A stretch of 64,000 nt of DNA from Leptobrachium leishanense (taxonomy: Eukaryota > Chordata > Amphibia > Anura > Megophryidae), in the NCBI GenBank assembly GCA_009667805.1, contig CM019064.1:381878049-381942048 (forward strand), in the 5' to 3' direction. The notes beneath the pieces are model-generated. The model was not told the DNA's origin and did not search any database. It was given only the letters and a program-made list of their open reading frames with translations. The position numbers were made by a program, and so were the translations under genes. Below, in pieces: positions 21,588 through 32,245 of this stretch (the first letter of the stretch is position 1; each line of letters opens with the position of its first letter).

Positions 21588-21875
21588 TGTCACCTGTTTA
21601 GTGGGCTTAGTGGGGAATTGATGAGAATGAAACATATAACGTTTTAAGTTTGTGCAGATAATTTTATTGGAAAACTTCCCCCCCAACCTATCCATATACT
21701 GACTGAGGAAGGCGCCAGAGCAGCGCCGAAACACGTATCAACACCCCCCTATCTGGATTTTATTATTTATTTTATAATTCCCTTGTAATTCGCCAATAAA
21801 ATTATCTGCACAAACTTAAAACGTTATATGTTTCATTCTCATCAATTCCCCACTAAGCCCACTAAACAGGTGACA
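21588..21875. repeat. Perfect 83-bp inverted repeat with 122-bp spacer
   Basis: The left arm 21588-21670 and right arm 21793-21875 are exact reverse complements over 83 bases as read. The spacer 21671-21792 carries a hammerhead-like motif. Perfect identity implies a recent origin, or gene conversion between arms. Penelope-like elements often insert with inverted partial copies, which would explain the layout. Confidence 0.85.
21703..21732 (+). ncRNA. Hammerhead-ribozyme-like motif in the palindrome spacer
   Basis: The segment reads CTGAGGA, one A, a stem GGCGC/GCGCC, then GAAACACGTA. TGA immediately before the core can pair with TCA after GTA, a minimal stem I. It shares the extra A before stem II with the motifs at 6432-6460 (minus) and 25746-25772. 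Confidence 0.4.
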
Positions 21876-22070
21876 GGTGACCCGCCTTGATTTCCTTCCT
21901 GAAGCATAGGAATTATCATTGGTGTGTGGAGGGAGTGAATCTGGTGTGCCCAGGCACACCCTAATGTTTGGGGAAGAGGTCCTCTTTCTCCTCCTACATT
22001 GATATTTTAGATGTCCCTTATCTGGTTCAGATTGATGGATAGCATAAAAACTGACTGTATCTCTCATTAC

Positions 22071-22880
22071 TCGTTCCTTATTGGCCTCCACTACTCCCAT
22101 ATTGCCCCTCTGCAATCTGTAATGAATGTAGGTGCCAGACTTATTTCTCTCACCAGACACACCTCACGTACCTCCCCCTCTGCCGGTCCCTCCATTGGCT
22201 TCCTGTACATTCCAGGATACAGTTTAAAATACTGACGCTCACGTTCGAATCACTCAATAGCTCAACTCCTCCCTACATGTCTTCGTTACTCCACAAGCAC
22301 GCCCCGTCTAGACAACTCTGTTCAGCAGGTAATCTCTTCCTGTCTACAAACAAACACTGTTGTGGTCCTGAATGGTTATATGCCAATCATCACTGAGGGT
22401 GGTATTTGGGGTTTATCTCTCTGGGTATATGGTTATGTCCCGGTGTTTGTTTGACTGAATGTCATAGATACTGGTAAATACTTGCCAGAGAAATCACTTG
22501 AGCGACTTTCCAGATGAGTTTAGATACAGTTGCTAACCTCCTTTAATCATTAGAGTTTTCTCTGCTGTTGCTCTCATGTGCACATGATATTCTGTCCTAT
22601 CTTCTTCAATCCATATTATATGTTTTTTATATTGTATTGCCAGTTTTTGACTATTAAAATTCACGATCAGGGACCTAGATCCCAGTTGGCATCTGACTGT
22701 CCAGGTGTGTTGTTTTGTTGATCTCCTCTTGTCATCTGTCTACACGCGTACGGCCAACTCTCGCCTCCAAGACTTCTCAAGGGCAGCTTCGGTCCTGTGG
22801 AATGACTTGCCTCGCCCTATCAAACTCTCCCCTGATCTTCAGGCCTTCAAGAAATCCCTCAAAATCTATCTCTTCAAGGG
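22071..22880 (+). pseudogene. L2-type LINE ORF2 C-terminal relic in two pieces
   Basis: The first piece (about 22071-22348) encodes degraded RT C-terminal sequence such as HIAPLQSVMNVGARLISLTR. The second (about 22718-22880) encodes NSRLQDFSRAASVLWNDLPR and AFKKSLKIYLFKG, the terminal motif of L2 LINEs. The same motifs occur in the L2 copy at 48278-49111. Between the pieces lies an unrelated segment (22349-22736). Confidence 0.75.
22349..22736. mobile_element. Unclassified insertion inside the L2 relic
   Basis: TGTCTACA occurs directly on both sides (22341-22348 and 22737-22744), as expected for an 8-bp target duplication. The 388-bp segment is A+T-rich and non-coding, and I see no terminal inverted repeat. 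It could be a degenerate hAT-type MITE or a solo LTR. Confidence 0.4.
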
Positions 22881-23690
22881 GGGCGTGTCCGGCTGGAAAG
22901 GAGCAGACGTGTTCAGACAGAGCTCCGGGTGTGATTGCTGTGGGGGGATTTCACCATGGATTCCACCTCGATGTTGCCCCTTTTTGGGAGTCCCTGCCTA
23001 GCTGGACATTGGGAGGAGTGCCCTGGAGTCTGATTTGCTCCCCCCTCCAGGTTCTAGCAGAGTTTGCGGCCCTTCTCCCCAGCGCACGAGATCGGCCGGT
23101 GGCCATTTTGTGGCCTACTGTATGGCTCTTTGGTCCTACCCCTCGTCATCCAGGCCTTCCCCTGTGGTGCCAGGCATCTGGCTGTCAAGTGATTGGGAGA
23201 TGGAGGGCCCTCATCTCCTGACCGAGGTGGCTGGTTGTACAGCAGAGGTCAAGGAGGTGAGCGTGAAACGGAGGCGGCTGATGTCCCTCCTCGTATTAGA
23301 GACCTGGAGTCTGTGTTTGAGGACTTGGTGGAGTGCCGGAGGATGTTGCCAGAAGACGAGGGTAACCCAATAACTAAAGGCTCCTGGCGTAAATTGATGG
23401 CTGTGTTGCATGGAGAATGGGAGAAGGAGACTGAGGACCTAACTGAACACCCGGTGGTGGTGGCTGTGCCTGCTGGACGGAAGGTGGTCCTCCCCGTTAA
23501 GGTTGCGGATGGTTCCAATGGAGATGAGTCAGCCTCTGAGGATGTGGTGGCAGGGGTTGAGTTCCCCGAGGCGCTGTGTGAGTACCCACCGTCGCAAGTT
23601 GGAGTGGAGGTGATGCCGGATGCCAGAGCACACCCCACTGGAGTGCTGCGGTGCGTGCCCTGGTCCTAAGGTACTGCCTCGGCCGTGATT
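22881..23690 (+). other. Unassigned region with a 158-codon frame
   Basis: An open frame at 23193-23669 would encode an acidic and valine-rich protein (DLESVFEDLVECRRMLPEDE, SWRKLMAVLHGEWEKETED). I do not recognise it. The upstream part is G+C-rich (GGGGGGCGTGTCCGGCTGG), like the 5' region of an autonomous retroelement. It sits between an L2 relic and the Penelope-like RT fragment and may belong to neither. Confidence 0.3.
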
Positions 23691-23691
23691 G

Positions 23692-24125
23692 CGCCACATT
23701 GTCCTCCAGGAACTGGACCGTGCAGAATGGCAACAAGAGTACTGGCTGGTCACAGGGGACGTTGAATCCCTTTACACCATCATCCCCCATGATAGAAGAT
23801 GTGAGGCAGTAGCCCATTTTCTTAAGGAGTCGGGAAACTTTGATCCACAACAGGTAGATTATGTCGTTGAGGGGATCTCTTTGGTTTTAGAGAATAATTA
23901 TTTTTCCTTTAATGACAAATATTTTTTGCAAAAGAGGGGCATGGCTATGGGGCAAGGTTTGCGCCCAGCTACGTGAACCTATTTATGGCCTACTGGGAAT
24001 CCCAGTGGGTCTATGGTGCGCGTGGCTGGGTGCAGATCCTCGACCTCTATAGAAGATACATCAATGGCGTGCTCATTATTTGGAGAGGGACAGAAGATGA
24101 CCTCAAAGAGTATATGAAAATTTAA
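23692..24125 (+). pseudogene. Penelope-like reverse transcriptase, inactivated
   Basis: The frame at 23692-23976 encodes WLVTGDVESLYTIIPHD, the Penelope RT motif A region, and GMAMGQGLRPA. A frameshift near 23960-23976 moves the frame to YVNLFMAYWESQWVY and RRYINGVLIIW. The catalytic box, normally YxDD, reads YING (about 24057-24068), so both aspartates are lost. The N-terminal RT part is missing. The GIY-YIG part follows downstream in a further frame. This copy cannot be active. Confidence 0.8.
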
Positions 24126-24190
24126 ATAACAATGACTGGGGCATCAAACTGTCATTTGTTTGGAGTAAGAGTATTGTCAATTTTCTGGAT

Positions 24191-25096
24191 TTGGAAATAT
24201 ACGTGAAAGAAGAGAAATTACAAACTTGCACATACTTTAAGCCTACGGATGTAAATAGCTTTATTGATATTAAGAGCGGGCACCTCCCCTGTTGGTTGGA
24301 AGGGGTCCCACGGGGACAGATGCTTAGGATCATGCATAACTGTACGGAGTCTGCCGATTATCACCAGCAAGCAGAGCAATTATCGGCGGATTTTGTTGAT
24401 AAGGGTTATGATCATAGTAAGATTCAAGAAATTATAGGGGAAGTGAAAACGGTGGATAGGCAAACCCTCTTGAAGTATAAACCCAAGGTGAAGGAGGATG
24501 TGAGGGTTAGAAATACGGTTCCCTTTATTTTTAATTATAGCACGGGCAATAGAGGAATTAGGAAGATCGTCCGTAACTATTGGGAGATACTGCGACAGGA
24601 CCCTATTCTGCAGGGAATCATCCCGGATAAACCACAGTTTATATGTAGGGGGGCTAGAAGTATCAAGGATCACATAGTTAATAGCGCCTTTAGAAGTAAG
24701 GAAGGGAAGAAAAACAGTATGTTGGGAATCCAGAATGGCTTCTATAAATGTGGAAAGTGTCTAGGTTGCAAAAATAATTATGCAAAAAGAAAAATACATG
24801 ACGTAACTATCAGAAATAAAAGTGCGACTATTAAGGGGGTGTACAACTGTTTATCTAAATTTGTAGTGTATTGTCTGACATGTCCTTGCGGACTACATTA
24901 TATTGGTAGAACATCGAGACCGTTAGCGACAAGATTGGGAGAACACCTGCGGAATATTAGGAAAGGATATGAACTACATAACCTCTCTCTGCACTTTAGG
25001 GATCACCATGCGCAGGACCCTGATGGTTTACAATTTTGTATTCTTAAAAAAGTTAAGAAAGGTTGGAGGGGGCGATCTCAATCTTATATTGGCTAA
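24191..25096 (+). pseudogene. Penelope-like element C-terminal part with GIY-YIG endonuclease
   Basis: The 301-residue frame starts inside the element and covers the RT thumb, linker and endonuclease. FYKCGKCLGCKNN is the Cys-rich linker typical of these elements. VVYCLTCPCGLHYIGRTSRP with RLGEHLRNI is the GIY-YIG nuclease core, including the conserved Arg and the Glu of the EH motif. Penelope-like elements use this nuclease to nick target DNA. It continues from the broken RT at 23692-24125. The frame itself is intact, but the whole element is not. Confidence 0.85.
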
Positions 25097-25840
25097 AGAG
25101 GCGATGCGTTATATCTTTGAAAATGCTACTCTGGCCCCTTTTGGCCTCAATAAAGATTTTGAGGTACGACATTTTTATAGTATTATTTTCAGTACTTTTC
25201 TATAGTATTTTTATGTTATTTTTATATATTTTTTAGATTCATTTTAAGGTGTGTGCTTTTTGTTATTGTATATGATCGTCTTTATATAGTTCATTAACAT
25301 TCTGAACCTAATTATTATTTTTTTTCTCTGGATTTGTATGATGGCATGTTTGCCTATACGGGCACACATGTTTCCCTTCTTGTTGTAGATATGCCCCGGT
25401 ATCCCTGCGTCATCGATGTGCCCTCCAGCTATGAAGGATAGTATGACAGCCGCAATTAAGGGCATGCGGGACTTTTAAAAATGGCGGCTGCAGCATTTGG
25501 GAGAGGGAAGGTCTGTGAGCTGAGTAGCTGTGGGAGGACTCATCACGAAGGGAACGCACTGCGCATGTGCCCGATCGCCGAGCTGGAGATGTGGACTTAT
25601 GATGCCATATGAGAAGCGACGGAAGTGAAGACCGGAATTACCAAGCACCTTATGTGAATATGGGACTAATTATATTGGCTACACCCGATACAGTGGGTGT
25701 GGGCCCTATATATGTGGGCATATGCCAGATTTTGTGGAATACCAACTGATGAAGCTGCTTGTGCAGTGAAACGCATTTTGGTTCTTATTTTCCTTTGGTT
25801 TTATGCCTATTAAAATCTTTTATGCTGGAGAGTAAAGGAT
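25097..25840 (+). mobile_element. 3' region of the Penelope-like element
   Basis: Downstream of the GIY-YIG frame is an A+T-rich stretch, then a G+C-richer part with ATGGCGGCTGC near 25482, and the hammerhead-like motif at 25746. Penelope-like elements carry such motifs in their pseudo-LTRs, so this is probably the terminal repeat. Its exact end was not determined. Confidence 0.5.
25746..25772 (+). ncRNA. Hammerhead-ribozyme-like motif in the Penelope 3' region
   Basis: The core CTGATGA is exact. It is followed by A, a 5-bp stem with one G-T pair (GCTGC/GCAGT), then GAAAC. ACCAA (25741-25745) can pair with TTGGT (25778-25782) as stem I. The only clear departure from a standard core is the extra A before stem II. 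Its place behind a Penelope-like ORF fits published reports of hammerheads in these elements. Confidence 0.55.
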
Positions 25841-26489
25841 TCTCGTCCACTTCTTCTAAAGGGGGATAGGTGTACCCTTTCTACACCTGAGGCATTCCTA
25901 CAGAGCCAGTGTTCTATTCACAGGCTCTTTACCACGTGAGTTCCATTCTATCTTTGGCTACCGTATATAAATTGGGTTTTATTGATTCATGCTATGGTTC
26001 GCCTCTATGTTCTTTTTTTCCATCTGCAAGCTATATACCAAGAGAGTGTATGAAGATGGGACAGGGTCATCCCTGAAGGGACCCGCTGCCTATATATAGA
26101 GCCTTGAATTATACAGGCTCTGATCCATGTGAGTGTATCAATGCTACTTGTCCTTACATTATTTTATCAATTCGTGCATATTGCACTATTGTATTTTATT
26201 TTTTCTTTCATGTACCTATGAATGACCTCAACATAGCGACCCAGGTCATGGTAATATTTTCATAGTCTTAGAACACAAGGTGTTATCCTGTGTATGGTGT
26301 GTTGAATACTACTATTCATGGTTACGGTACATGCACAGGCGCTTTCCTAATTGTATGTGTTATTTTGTCTTATTCTCTTTGTTTTTTTTTTAGGGTGAGC
26401 CCTTGTGGGATATAGCTGCTGTGCGTTTTCTGTACATTGTGTACTACTTCTGTGTCATTTCAGCGCCCCTTGTTATATCTTTTCATTTG
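25841..26489. other. Unassigned, possibly further Penelope-like sequence
   Basis: No protein is recognisable. Two similar phrases (AGAGCCAGTGTTCTATTCACAGGCTC near 25902 and AGAGCCTTGAATTATACAGGCTC near 26098), each followed by a similar downstream phrase, suggest an internal repeat about 200 bp apart. Confidence 0.3.
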
Positions 26490-26597
26490 AATACACCGCA
26501 GGGTCGCCGAAATGTGATCGCCGAATCGGCCCGAATTGAAGAGAATGACAAGTCACCGAACATGCGGTGACTTTTCGATTCACTTTGAATAACCCTG
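26490..26597 (-). repeat. Truncated MITE end (62230 family)
   Basis: It ends CACTTTGAATAACCCTG and contains AAGTCACCGAACATGCGGTG. It matches the reverse complement of about 62230-62340. Only the terminal 110 bp are present. Confidence 0.6.
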
Positions 26598-26604
26598 CTA
26601 GTGT

Positions 26605-26708
26605 TTCCATCCTATGTCCGTTTATCTGTATCGTGTTCCCTTTGGTTATTGTAAAACTCTGCAGAAACTGTTGGCGCTATATAAATGATGACAATAATAA
26701 TAATAAAT
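26605..26708 (+). repeat. L2/SINE-type 3' tail
   Basis: CCTATGTCCGTTTATCTGTA, then AACTGTTGGCGCTATATAAA and an AATAATAAT run. The first phrase also occurs in reverse at 56425-56460, so it is part of a dispersed element. Confidence 0.65.
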
Positions 26709-26777
26709 AAAGGCTTATTCTTGCTACTGAAAATTGTGCATTTTGTGCAAAATTTTCTAAACATAAGTTTTCAATTA

Positions 26778-27512
26778 CAGGGTTATTCAAAGAGATCCGA
26801 ATGACTGGAGAAAGGTAACCGAACGCTGAAAATCAGCGTTCGGTTACCTTTCTTGGCCATTCGGCTATCCAGAGAGCAGGCAATTCGCCAAATCCTGGCG
26901 AATTGCCTGCACATACGGTGCCTGTTCGAGGGCAGTGAAATCCCCATAAAAAAGCACTGCTTCGGCTATTCAGAGAACACAAACCAGCAGTGAAAGGTTC
27001 CCCTAATGCCCTGCCATTCGGTGGTTTCATTCGACAGGTTTATTCATTAGAATCCCATAGGCTTCAATATTAAAAATATTCCCGTTTTAATTCAATATCT
27101 AATAAACCGTTCATTATAAAATTCTGTATTAAAGAGTCTCTTTATTTATAGATTTTTCGGAAATTTTAAGCATTTTTCTGGATTTTTTTTAAGTTTACTT
27201 ATTTTTTCTGTAACAGCCCTTTTTATTATCATTCCTTGGACCTCACATGTAAATTTCAGACATTTTCGCTCAGTAGTTTCTTTGCAAACAGCGTTTCACT
27301 TTTCAAACATTCAAGCAAACTGTTTTTCTAATTTATTCACTTCACTTGTCTGCGGTGTAGGCTTTTTCCGGCGGCTTTGCGGCATGTGATCGGCTCCTGC
27401 TCGGGTTTTTACGGCATCTTCGGCGGGTTAATCCAGATGTTTTTGCGGGTTTTCGGCGTGCATTCGCCAGGTTTTTGCGGTGACTTTTCGTCAGGTTTGC
27501 GGCAGCTTTTCC
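26778..27512 (-). mobile_element. MITE of the 62230 family, truncated
   Basis: It starts CAGGGTTATTCAAAGAGATC and follows the reverse complement of 63096 down to about 62390 with clear similarity, for example GGCAATTCGCCAAATCCTGG. The far end is diverged or lost after about 27512. It contains a short hairpin (CCGAACGCTGAAAATCAGCG and following). Confidence 0.7.
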
Positions 27513-28046
27513 CTTCTCATCGACGGACCTCTGGTGCTTGGTGTACCTGAGCACCCCAGTGTGAATTATACATGTTGCAGGGCATCATTTTTCCCTGTGC
27601 TCCTTTTGCTTGATATAGCTATATGTATCCAGGAAAACAAAGCCAATCTGGCAACCCTATGCACAGACCCTTCTAACAATGTGTTTCCTACTCACACCAC
27701 ATTATCCCCAGCAATCATCTCCATCTTTCCTCATCTCTGTCCCCCTCATGTTAATTTTATAGGTGCTATCACTTCTCTCACTTTAGATTAGCTTTTTAAA
27801 ACTCCAGCTTTTGGTCTTTGCTCATGCAGTTGCCTGTTACACTTTTCTTGGTCTCCAGCTCTCCTCAATGCCTCTACTCCCTTTTGTGTTACGTACTTCT
27901 AATTCCTTTAGATTGTAAACTCACAGGATGACTAGCAGATCATTTGCGTGAAATGCTGTGTGTACCCGACAGTAATCCCACGGGCATGACTTCTGTTCAT
28001 TTTGTATCGTTATGTTGAATGTTTGTATTTTCCAATTGTAAACCTA
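27513..28046. other. No recognisable gene
   Basis: Mixed-composition sequence with short chance frames. A phrase near 27910 (TTTAGATTGTAAACTCACAG) resembles the L2/SINE 3' region, but the usual tail is not clear. Confidence 0.35.
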
Positions 28047-28220
28047 TTTCAGCACCAAGGACAGGGGGATTTTTTGCTCCGGAGCCCCGTGGGGCTACTG
28101 TCTTTGGTGCTGAAACATATTATTTCAGCACCCAGGACAGAGGGATTTTTTGCTCCGGAGCCTTGCGATGCTGCTGTCCTAGGTGCTGAAACATATTTCA
28201 GCACCAAGGACTGGGAATAC
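28047..28220. repeat. Tandem 69-bp hairpin units
   Basis: Unit 1 (28047-28115) and unit 2 (28123-28191) each begin TTTCAGCACC and end GGTGCTGAAA, with about 18-bp arms and one or few mismatches. A third, truncated unit starts at 28196. The loop contains GGATTTTTTGCTCCGGAGCC in both. Units are separated by a short CATAT spacer. Confidence 0.85.
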
Positions 28221-29877
28221 TTATCCTTTTTTTAACCCTAAGTAATTAATTCACCATTTCACCATTCTGAAATAACGAATAAAAACGAAATAATGAATCG
28301 ATCCGAAATATGAATCACAGTAACATAACAAATGCACTGAAACAAATTAAAAAAGGTAATGAAACAATCTGAAAGAAACAAATTTTTTCATTGTGCACAT
28401 GTGTACACTTAACTCCTCTACCCAGTATATGTATACTCCCAAATATCACCAAATGCAGGGGGGCAGAACCTCACTGCTGAAGTGCAGTCTTGCTGTTATA
28501 TAGACGGAATCCAGCAAAAGCTCATCATCAAACTGAGCCTCACCTGTCACAAAACCCATATGATGCTCATCACAGCATGAAATGGGAGGGGGAACAAAAT
28601 TAAATGGAGGGGGATGGATTTTCGAATGTGTGCCCAACAAGCATTTCACCAACACTGCTCACAGCCAGTGCCTCCTCAGCCATTGACCTCGCAGCACATC
28701 CATGTCAATCTCTTGTCCCCTACCCTGTATTTTCATCAAGTAGTGGCTATTCACAACTAATCATCACACTCTCTGACAAATGCACAAGCACCCAGTTACA
28801 CACGGCTCACAAACACCTTGATCATGGATATCAAACTCTGCCTCCAGATATTTCTGAACTACAAGTCTCATGATGCTCAGGCCATCCACCGCATTGAGAG
28901 CATTAAAGAAATTATAGACTATCAACATCTGGTGGCGGAGTTTGAGATCCCTGACCTAGACACACTCTAAAGATGCAATTGAATTGTGTTTTCTCCCATT
29001 TTATTATTTTCTTAATTTTTACTCTTTGTGATAAATACAAGCACCCAGACACATATACACAGACCTGTACTGGTCACTGGGCCAAAGCAGCGTTTTGGCT
29101 GGTGGGTTGGGTGGTACTCTATTTTGCAGTATGTCTTGGCAGTCCTATGCTCAGGGCAGGATTTATAATTAGGCAGAGTAGGCATGTGCTTACCACTAGG
29201 GGGCCCCTTGCAATCATTTAGTCCCCTGTATCTCTGAATCCCTACAGGCTAGAGGGACATATAAGGTTTCATTGGAAAGGTCAGAGTATGGGCTTTTCAA
29301 TGACCAGGTTTATGTAAAAATAGCATGAACAGTAAACAAAATAAATATATATTCTTATATTTCTCTTTTCTTTCTAATGCAGAACTATTGTTCATTTTAA
29401 AGTTATAAAGTGAACAGTGATGCTCATTCTCATTTCCCACGCCAGAAGCAAATGTGGAGGTGATGGTCCAAGGTATTACGACTGGGTTACTGGGTTAACG
29501 TAAGCCCTAATGTTCTGCTCCATTTTTGATTCATTTTAAGGAAACAGATTCTGCCCCTTCTTTTGAGGTGAGCACTGCGAGAAACTGTTGCTTGTCCTCC
29601 CCCCCAAAAAATGTAAAAAGTATTTTCAGCACTTTTTGGAAGCGAAGGGTAGAGAGCTCTAGAATTCTGTACCTACAGGCTCCTGAGATGTAAAAAGGTA
29701 CATCGGCATGTATCCTGTAAAGGCTGTCTGAAAGATTCATGCAGCCATTATAATAAAAAGGGATCCTTCACAAGGGCCTTGCCTTGGAATCATATTTATT
29801 CTCTGGCAACATGCAAACAAATCTACGTCTTTACACATATTGACCTTACACACAACTGTATAAATACAGTTTTATAC
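28221..29877. other. Mostly unassigned, with possible hAT-like remnants
   Basis: Around 28825-28885 the phrases CAAACTCTGCCTCCAGATAT and GAACTACAAGTCTCATGATG resemble a widespread vertebrate hAT MITE. Near 28260-28410 a CGAA-containing stretch ending in TTGTGCACATG faintly resembles the right end of the hAT-like element at 29-4516. No coding gene is supported. Confidence 0.3.
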
Positions 29878-29897
29878 AAACACACACACACACACGC
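29878..29897 (+). repeat. Short CA microsatellite
   Basis: A run of CA dinucleotides, about nine units. Confidence 0.8.
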
Positions 29898-30270
29898 GAC
29901 ATGCACATAAGCACCCAGACACTCTCAGTTCTGTATCATGGGCTTTATCCCTGATGTGTCCATCCATCCACAGAGCATAATTATATTATCTGTGCTTCAG
30001 TTTTCCAAATTTTCTCCTCTTCGTTTCAGATCCAGAGGCTAACTGTGATCAAAAGACAGAGAGAAAAAGAGTCAGACACCCACACAGGGTAGAGAGAGAA
30101 AAAAAACAGATGCACACACAGAGAAAATCACACAGAAAGAGACAAATAAAGAAAGGAGACGCACCGAGTAAAACACAACGAGACATACTTGCACACATAA
30201 AGGCAAACATGCATAGAAAGACACACGCAGAGAAACAGATGCACACAAAAACAGAGAACACAAACACCTT

Positions 30271-30577
30271 CAGGGTTATTCAGAGAACGGGGAAAAGCAG
30301 GAGAATGACTGGAGAAGTGAAAATTCTAGGTCAAAATAGTCATACCAGAAATATTCTCCCATTTATTTCACTTTCCAAAATGGCTATTTGGTCTACATGG
30401 TTCATTCTCCTGGCAATTCTCAAGGTTTTCACCTCTCTCGGAATAGCCCTGTAGGTCAAAATAGCCGATTTGGAAAGGGAGATAAATGGGATAATTTTTC
30501 TAGTTTGGCTATTTTTACCTAGAATTTTCCATTCTCCAGTCATTCTCCTGCTTTTCACCACCCTCTGAATAACCCTG
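30271..30577. mobile_element. Two adjoining copies of a 180-bp CAGGGTTATTCAGAG MITE
   Basis: The first copy (30271-30451) begins CAGGGTTATTCAGAG and ends GGAATAGCCCTG. The second (30452-30577) starts inside the element at TAGGTCAAAATAGCC and ends CTCTGAATAACCCTG. The same family occurs at 61037-61219, 61730-61893 and 63663-63844. Internal phrases AAAATTCTAGGTCAAAATAG and its complement make each copy nearly palindromic. Confidence 0.65.
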
Positions 30578-30977
30578 AATGTTGGACCCCCCCATGTAAT
30601 GCTTAACACGCATTTTTCTCAGCCTCTTCTCTCTCCCTGTATGTATATTCAGCACATTCTATTACTTCACAACAGTTTGTTCCATTGTCTGGATATTGGT
30701 AAGGTGGACACAGTCTATTACTTCACCTCCATCATTGGGGACCAGACCTGGCACAGAGCTGCATGCCGCAGGCATGTGTGTGTCCTCTTGCAACCTGTTT
30801 CACTTAGCACCAAACTAACTGAAGTGCACTCCCGCCAGACCATGTGAAGCTCTGGATTCTGGCTCCAATAGACAATTGCAGAACTTCTTTTCCAATACGA
30901 TGATCCTGAATGATGTTTCCTGGAGAATACAGTAAGGCTGAGGTTCACGGTAAGTTAAGAGAGCCTCAACATATAGG
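30578..30977. other. No recognisable gene
   Basis: Short chance reading frames only, with no repeat recognised. Confidence 0.35.
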
Positions 30978-32245
30978 TCTTCTTTTTTTTGTATTCACAA
31001 ATTTTTATTATAGAATAATGGTAAGAACAGTACAAATAAAGCGCAGTACAGGCCTGCGGAAAAGCAGACCAACTATACAAGAGCAGAAATATAGAAATGG
31101 TCTGTACAAATAATTATCTGTAAGCCACCATATAGTAATATATCAATAAAAACAGTACAGTCATAACTGAGATGAACAGAGGACAGCAAATGTGAGGTAC
31201 ATGAGCAAAGGTACATGAACAGGTGAGCTTAGCAAAGTATAATTGGCGTAGTTGGTATGGAATATCGGAGATCTATTACAAATATCGCCTAACGACGGGT
31301 AAAGAGAGAGGCAGGGGAAAGAAAAAGAGAAAGAAAAAGCAAAAAAGATAGAGGAGACGAGAGAGAGAGAAAAAAAGGGGGTAGGGAGTTAGAAGGGAGG
31401 AGGAAAGGTGACAATGGGTACGGTAGGTGAGCTACCAAAGGAAATCAAGACGCCGAATGTCCCCAAGGAGACCCATTCAGCTCCTGCAGTACCCTACTCC
31501 AGGGAGATCACGGAAAGAAGTGGAGGACAAGGAATGATTCTAATAGAACCATGTGGTAGTGAAAGTCTGTCTCGCTTTGTCAGTGGCGACCGATCCATCC
31601 CTATGAAAGAGCTGAAAAACTTTGGATTGAAATAGGAGTGTTGTCTCAGAAAGTAGTAGTATTAAATCAGAAATCATCTGCCAGGAATGTTGTATCAGGG
31701 GACACTCCCACCACACATGTAAGTAGGAGCTGATTTGAGAGCAATTCCTCCAGCACCGGGGTCACCAGTAACTGAGAATTTAGACAGGAGGAGTGGGGAC
31801 CTGTATTAAAATGAGACAATTTTATACAATGTTTCAGAGAACACAAAGAGACGGGAGTCTTTATGAGTCAGGGTAAGTGTGATCTGCCAGCGGTCTGGAG
31901 AAATAGTCATCTGTAATTTCCATTCCCACTGAAATCAGGGACGTGGTCATCTGCTTTTTGGATGAGCTTATAGAGCGTGGATATACTGTGGTCTAATCGT
32001 AGACCCATGTCACAGAATCATTCAAAAGGTGTGAAGGGGCGCAATAGGCTAGTATTGCCTAGGAAAAGAGTGGAGATAATTCTGTATTTGATAGTAATTA
32101 AAGGAATCCAAGAATGTAGGTGCAACTGGGGCCTCCAGATCTGCCAACTTGGGGAACTGTCCGTCTTGGAAGATATGGTGTGCGTGAAGGTGACCCCCCT
32201 CTGTAAATCTGACCAGTAAAGAATGTCGCACACCGCCTGTTACCG
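30978..32245 (-). pseudogene. Older L1/Tx1 LINE, 3' part
   Basis: A T run at about 30978-30985 marks the oligo-A tail of a minus-strand LINE. Near 32100-32030 the minus strand encodes FLDSFNYYQIQNYLHSFPRQ and, in another frame, SLLRPFTPFE. These match YLERFNFYQLKSYLRSL and SLSRPLLPFE of the younger LINE at 32261-36878. The sequence then drops into a 3' region with frameshifts. The rest of this copy continues at 36894-38405, beyond the younger insertion. Confidence 0.75.

Noticed and set aside
23249..23850. Minus-strand frames of 117-129 codons
   Set aside because: They overlap the plus-strand frame and the Penelope RT motifs and have no recognisable domain.
28260..28410. Possible further copy of the TAGGGATGTGC hAT-like family
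   Set aside because: Only a vague CGAA content and TTGTGCACATG ending are shared; no matching left end or target duplication was found.
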